DNA from: Liolophura sinensis
Taxonomy: Eukaryota; Mollusca; Polyplacophora; Chitonida; Chitonidae
Direction of reading: 5' to 3'
DNA: 60,000 nt
NCBI RefSeq assembly: GCF_032854445.1
Contig: NC_088301.1
Location: 51,511,187 to 51,571,186, forward strand
The position numbers were made by a program, and so were the translations under genes. Shown piece by piece: positions 57,181 to 60,000 of the stretch. The first letter of the stretch is position 1, and each line of letters starts with the position of its first letter. The notes under the pieces were generated by a model. That model did not search any database and had not been told where the DNA came from. It saw only the letters and a program-made list of their open reading frames with translations.

Positions 57181-60000
57181 AACTGTTATGCCTTTACTCA
57201 TTCTCGTCTAGACTGGGTCTGCACCCTAACGTCACATTATATTCACATTCCTATAGTTATACCAACTAATGTTAATATTCATAATTGTCAACAATATGAT
57301 ATCAGATAGAATGTTTTGTAATGAAATAGTAGGCTTACACTGACGGTTATCACAGACGTACAGCGCAGAGAATAACACCAGAGCAGCGACGATAGTGTGA
57401 TAATTGGCAAATGGTCACATGTAAAAGGTGAAATACAGGCTCTTGTCAATTTACCTCAGTTAGGGTTTTATTTCAACTATTCGTGTAAATGCTTAAACAG
57501 TAGCAAATTAGAATCAGGTGACTCAGCATGTTCGGAAGCACTATGTACTCCTTAATCTTCTGCATGAAAGATGTGAGTCCGACTTAATTAGAAGCATTAC
57601 CAAATGCTGGGATTTCATTATGGGTAATCTGGATGTCTGTTGTCATTTCCTGTTCTAGCATCATCGTAGGCGCCTTGTAACGACGACTCAGCAACACGAG
57701 CTTGCAGAAAATTGAATAAGAAAAAATTATTTCGTTGATGATCATTTTTGTATTTTTCTTTTTTCGCCGGTTGTCGATGTGTTGCGTTAAAATATTAGAT
57801 TTTTATGTGTTAAAATCAGTTACAAGGGCTTGGTGGTTTTCTTTTCCGATTAATTTAAAATTAAACAAGCTGCATTGGCAAGTCATTTCCTGTAGAAAAA
57901 CTAGTATTCCTAAGAAACAATTAATAGTACTCACAAACCATTTCTTAAATGTCTTACCTCTTAGAATGTTTCAGAATTAGACAAACCAGAAAATGTTCAA
58001 GGGGTTGCACCAGGAACACTCTGTGATAGTAATGTGTCATTGATTTTGTTAGCTTGCAAGAAAGAGAAAGCTGGAGTGTCATGAAAAACTCTAACACACC
58101 TCGCTTAGTGAAAGAATTCAACATATCCATGCCAGCCAATTTTCTTCAATAACACAGAATACAGAAAACCATAGTAAACTTTCATTGAAAACAAGCAGAA
58201 GACCGTCTGGTAGTTATCAGCTTTTTCTGTCACTACGGTTGGCCAAGTCTAAGTAATACACTTTCCAAATAAACGATAATAGAAATTCTTTAAATACACA
58301 GATTAGGGAATTTATTTACCATTGAAAGCTCACATGGGCTATATGTCTGGTGGAGGTGTACAAAGAAAGAAAAAATTCCTGTCAATAATATTAGTGATGA
58401 AACCGTCTTGTGTCTGAGAGATGAATAATGGCGATGGGGATAGCGTCTGTATAATAGATTGCTGACCTTGTCTTTCCCGCAATTTGATGCAATCAATATT
58501 GACGGCAAAATCCCATACGTACATTTACAGGCCAGTATACATGTACAGTGTCAGTGCATAAGCACGATATTCCAGCTTCGGATTCTGTAGTAAAAGAAAT
58601 CATCTTTCAAGATGGTCTCTACATTTCACAGCCGATTCGTATTATGACACGCCTTTAATCGTGACAATCTATGAATTGCCATATTATATAAAGATATGTA
58701 TGACAGAATGATTTAAATAGAAAACATTTTTGTTTTAATAATTCAAGAGTTCTTTGTCAGTGTATGTAACCCATAACAATCTGGTTAAATGCGCTGAGCC
58801 AAAAGTGTCAAAACACAACATGTCGTACGACTCCACATATTTATTTCATTTTATCATATAGGGTAGACCTATCATGATATCTCTTAATTTGACATTTTGG
58901 GCGATAAAAAACTAAACAGTAGAAGAATAAAAACTAACGTCGATTTCAGCAATTACACTGATTTACTTCTTTGTTTCCTTGGATTTTAACGTTGCTTTTA
59001 CAAAGTTTAGATCATTTAACAACGTTGTCTCCTTGTAGTTGGTCGGTTTCAGAGCCGACCCATTTACTGTGCTCCCTTACTGGAACGCCTTTCCCATGGT
59101 ACCACAGACGATACTTCATGTCTTAATTTACAGTGTTCAGTCACCACTGCGCAGAATAATTATAGTCTGTCCTATTTTGTAATGTGTTCTTTACTATGCT
59201 TCCCTGAGACCATTTAAACCAATACACTCTTGGTCAGCGACATATGCCATTGTATATTACCAGCATATGAAAACAGAAAAAGGCTTTGGGATTTAGCCTA
59301 TACGTTTTGAGAAATAGTCCTGCTCTTATGGACACAAAATTTGTTTCATTGATCGCTGAATACGAAGATTGTTATGAAATATCATGTGTTCTCTTGATAT
59401 TTATCTTATTTATCTTTAATGGAAAAGATGATTATCAAATTTCATGATGAAGTCTTGATCAGCATGATCAATAAAGCCAACCTCATTTAAATTATACTTG
59501 AAGATGTATGTTAGGTAACATCCGCACGTGTGGCCGTCAGGCTAGGTCCTCCAGTTTTTAATCCAAATGGCTGGATTAAAATCTAGAGTTTACTTAAGGC
59601 CGAGTTCAGGTGAGACAAATTCTTGATATGTTCGGATGGAGGGAATACGGTGTTTATAATTCTGGGTACTTTTTTGTGACAACTTCGTCATCAAAGGAGA
59701 ACCGACATCTTACAAAAGAGAAGTAGCCCACAACTGACAATCAAATTTCGAACACTTGCATGCTGTCGAAATCATACTTGAAACTCCCAGAGAATCGAGT
59801 TGCAACAGATAAACAAAATATTTTTCAGGTTTCAGGATACATAAAATAACATATGGATTACGAGAAAATATACTATACTGTACAGCAATCGAGGTTTTTG
59901 TGTCTAATGTCGCTTGCTCTCAGTTTGTATTCACTTGACTGATACACACTTCCGTTTCAGAAAGGAAGCTGTGTATTGTTTTTGCGTTTGTTTCTTTTTT
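57181..60000. other. Gene-free A+T-rich stretch to the window end
   Basis: No supported gene. GTTAGGGTTTTATTTCAACTATTCGTGTAAATGCT near 57,460-57,493 resembles GTTAGGGTTTTATTGTGACTGTTCATGTAAATGCT near 22,946-22,980, so a small dispersed repeat is present. Confidence 0.4.

Overview
The window looks like nuclear DNA of a lophotrochozoan animal, most likely a mollusc. The evidence is very low coding density in A+T-rich sequence, two kinds of tRNA-derived SINE whose bodies I associate with molluscan genomes, several satellite arrays, a decayed Polinton/Maverick, and one intronless metazoan-type Kv1 (Shaker-family) potassium channel. The species assignment is inference; the repeats and the channel are read directly.

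Layout. Positions 1-5,530 are visibly richer in G+C than the rest and hold a broken Polinton/Maverick (virus-like DNA transposon). The C-terminal end of its protein-primed DNA polymerase lies on the + strand at the window edge. Facing it on the - strand, read from right to left, are an unassigned gene, an FtsK/HerA-type packaging ATPase, a small basic protein, an unassigned piece, a minor-capsid-like gene, a small pX-like gene and a major-capsid-like gene. All contain stops, frameshifts or deletions, so this is a fossil. Positions 5,531-26,462 carry no gene I can name. They hold a 57-bp triplicate, a fold-back repeat family, a palindromic MITE-like element, SINE copies, a 22-bp minisatellite and one convincing TATA box plus splice donor at 15,551-15,612.

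The only intact gene is at 26,463-27,869 (+), a 468-residue Kv1-like channel with all six membrane segments, a T1 domain and the pore signature. It is unusual in three places. S4 is shorter by exactly one three-residue charge repeat compared with Shaker, the S4-S5 linker has lost most of its charge, and the filter region carries Ala and Cys-Val where Shaker has Thr and Met-Thr.

Positions 27,870-60,000 are mostly gene-free. They contain a 35-bp satellite with higher-order structure, duplicated with its flank and later hit by a full-length SINE (36,461-38,890), a long TA microsatellite (43.55-43.74 kb), a strong short hairpin (44.5 kb), a 44-bp satellite that is open in three frames on the - strand (49.99-51.03 kb), and further SINEs. 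A few possible host exons (32.8, 48.6-49.6 and 57.0 kb) are reported at low confidence. No rRNA, functional tRNA, CRISPR array or bacterial-type operon was seen.
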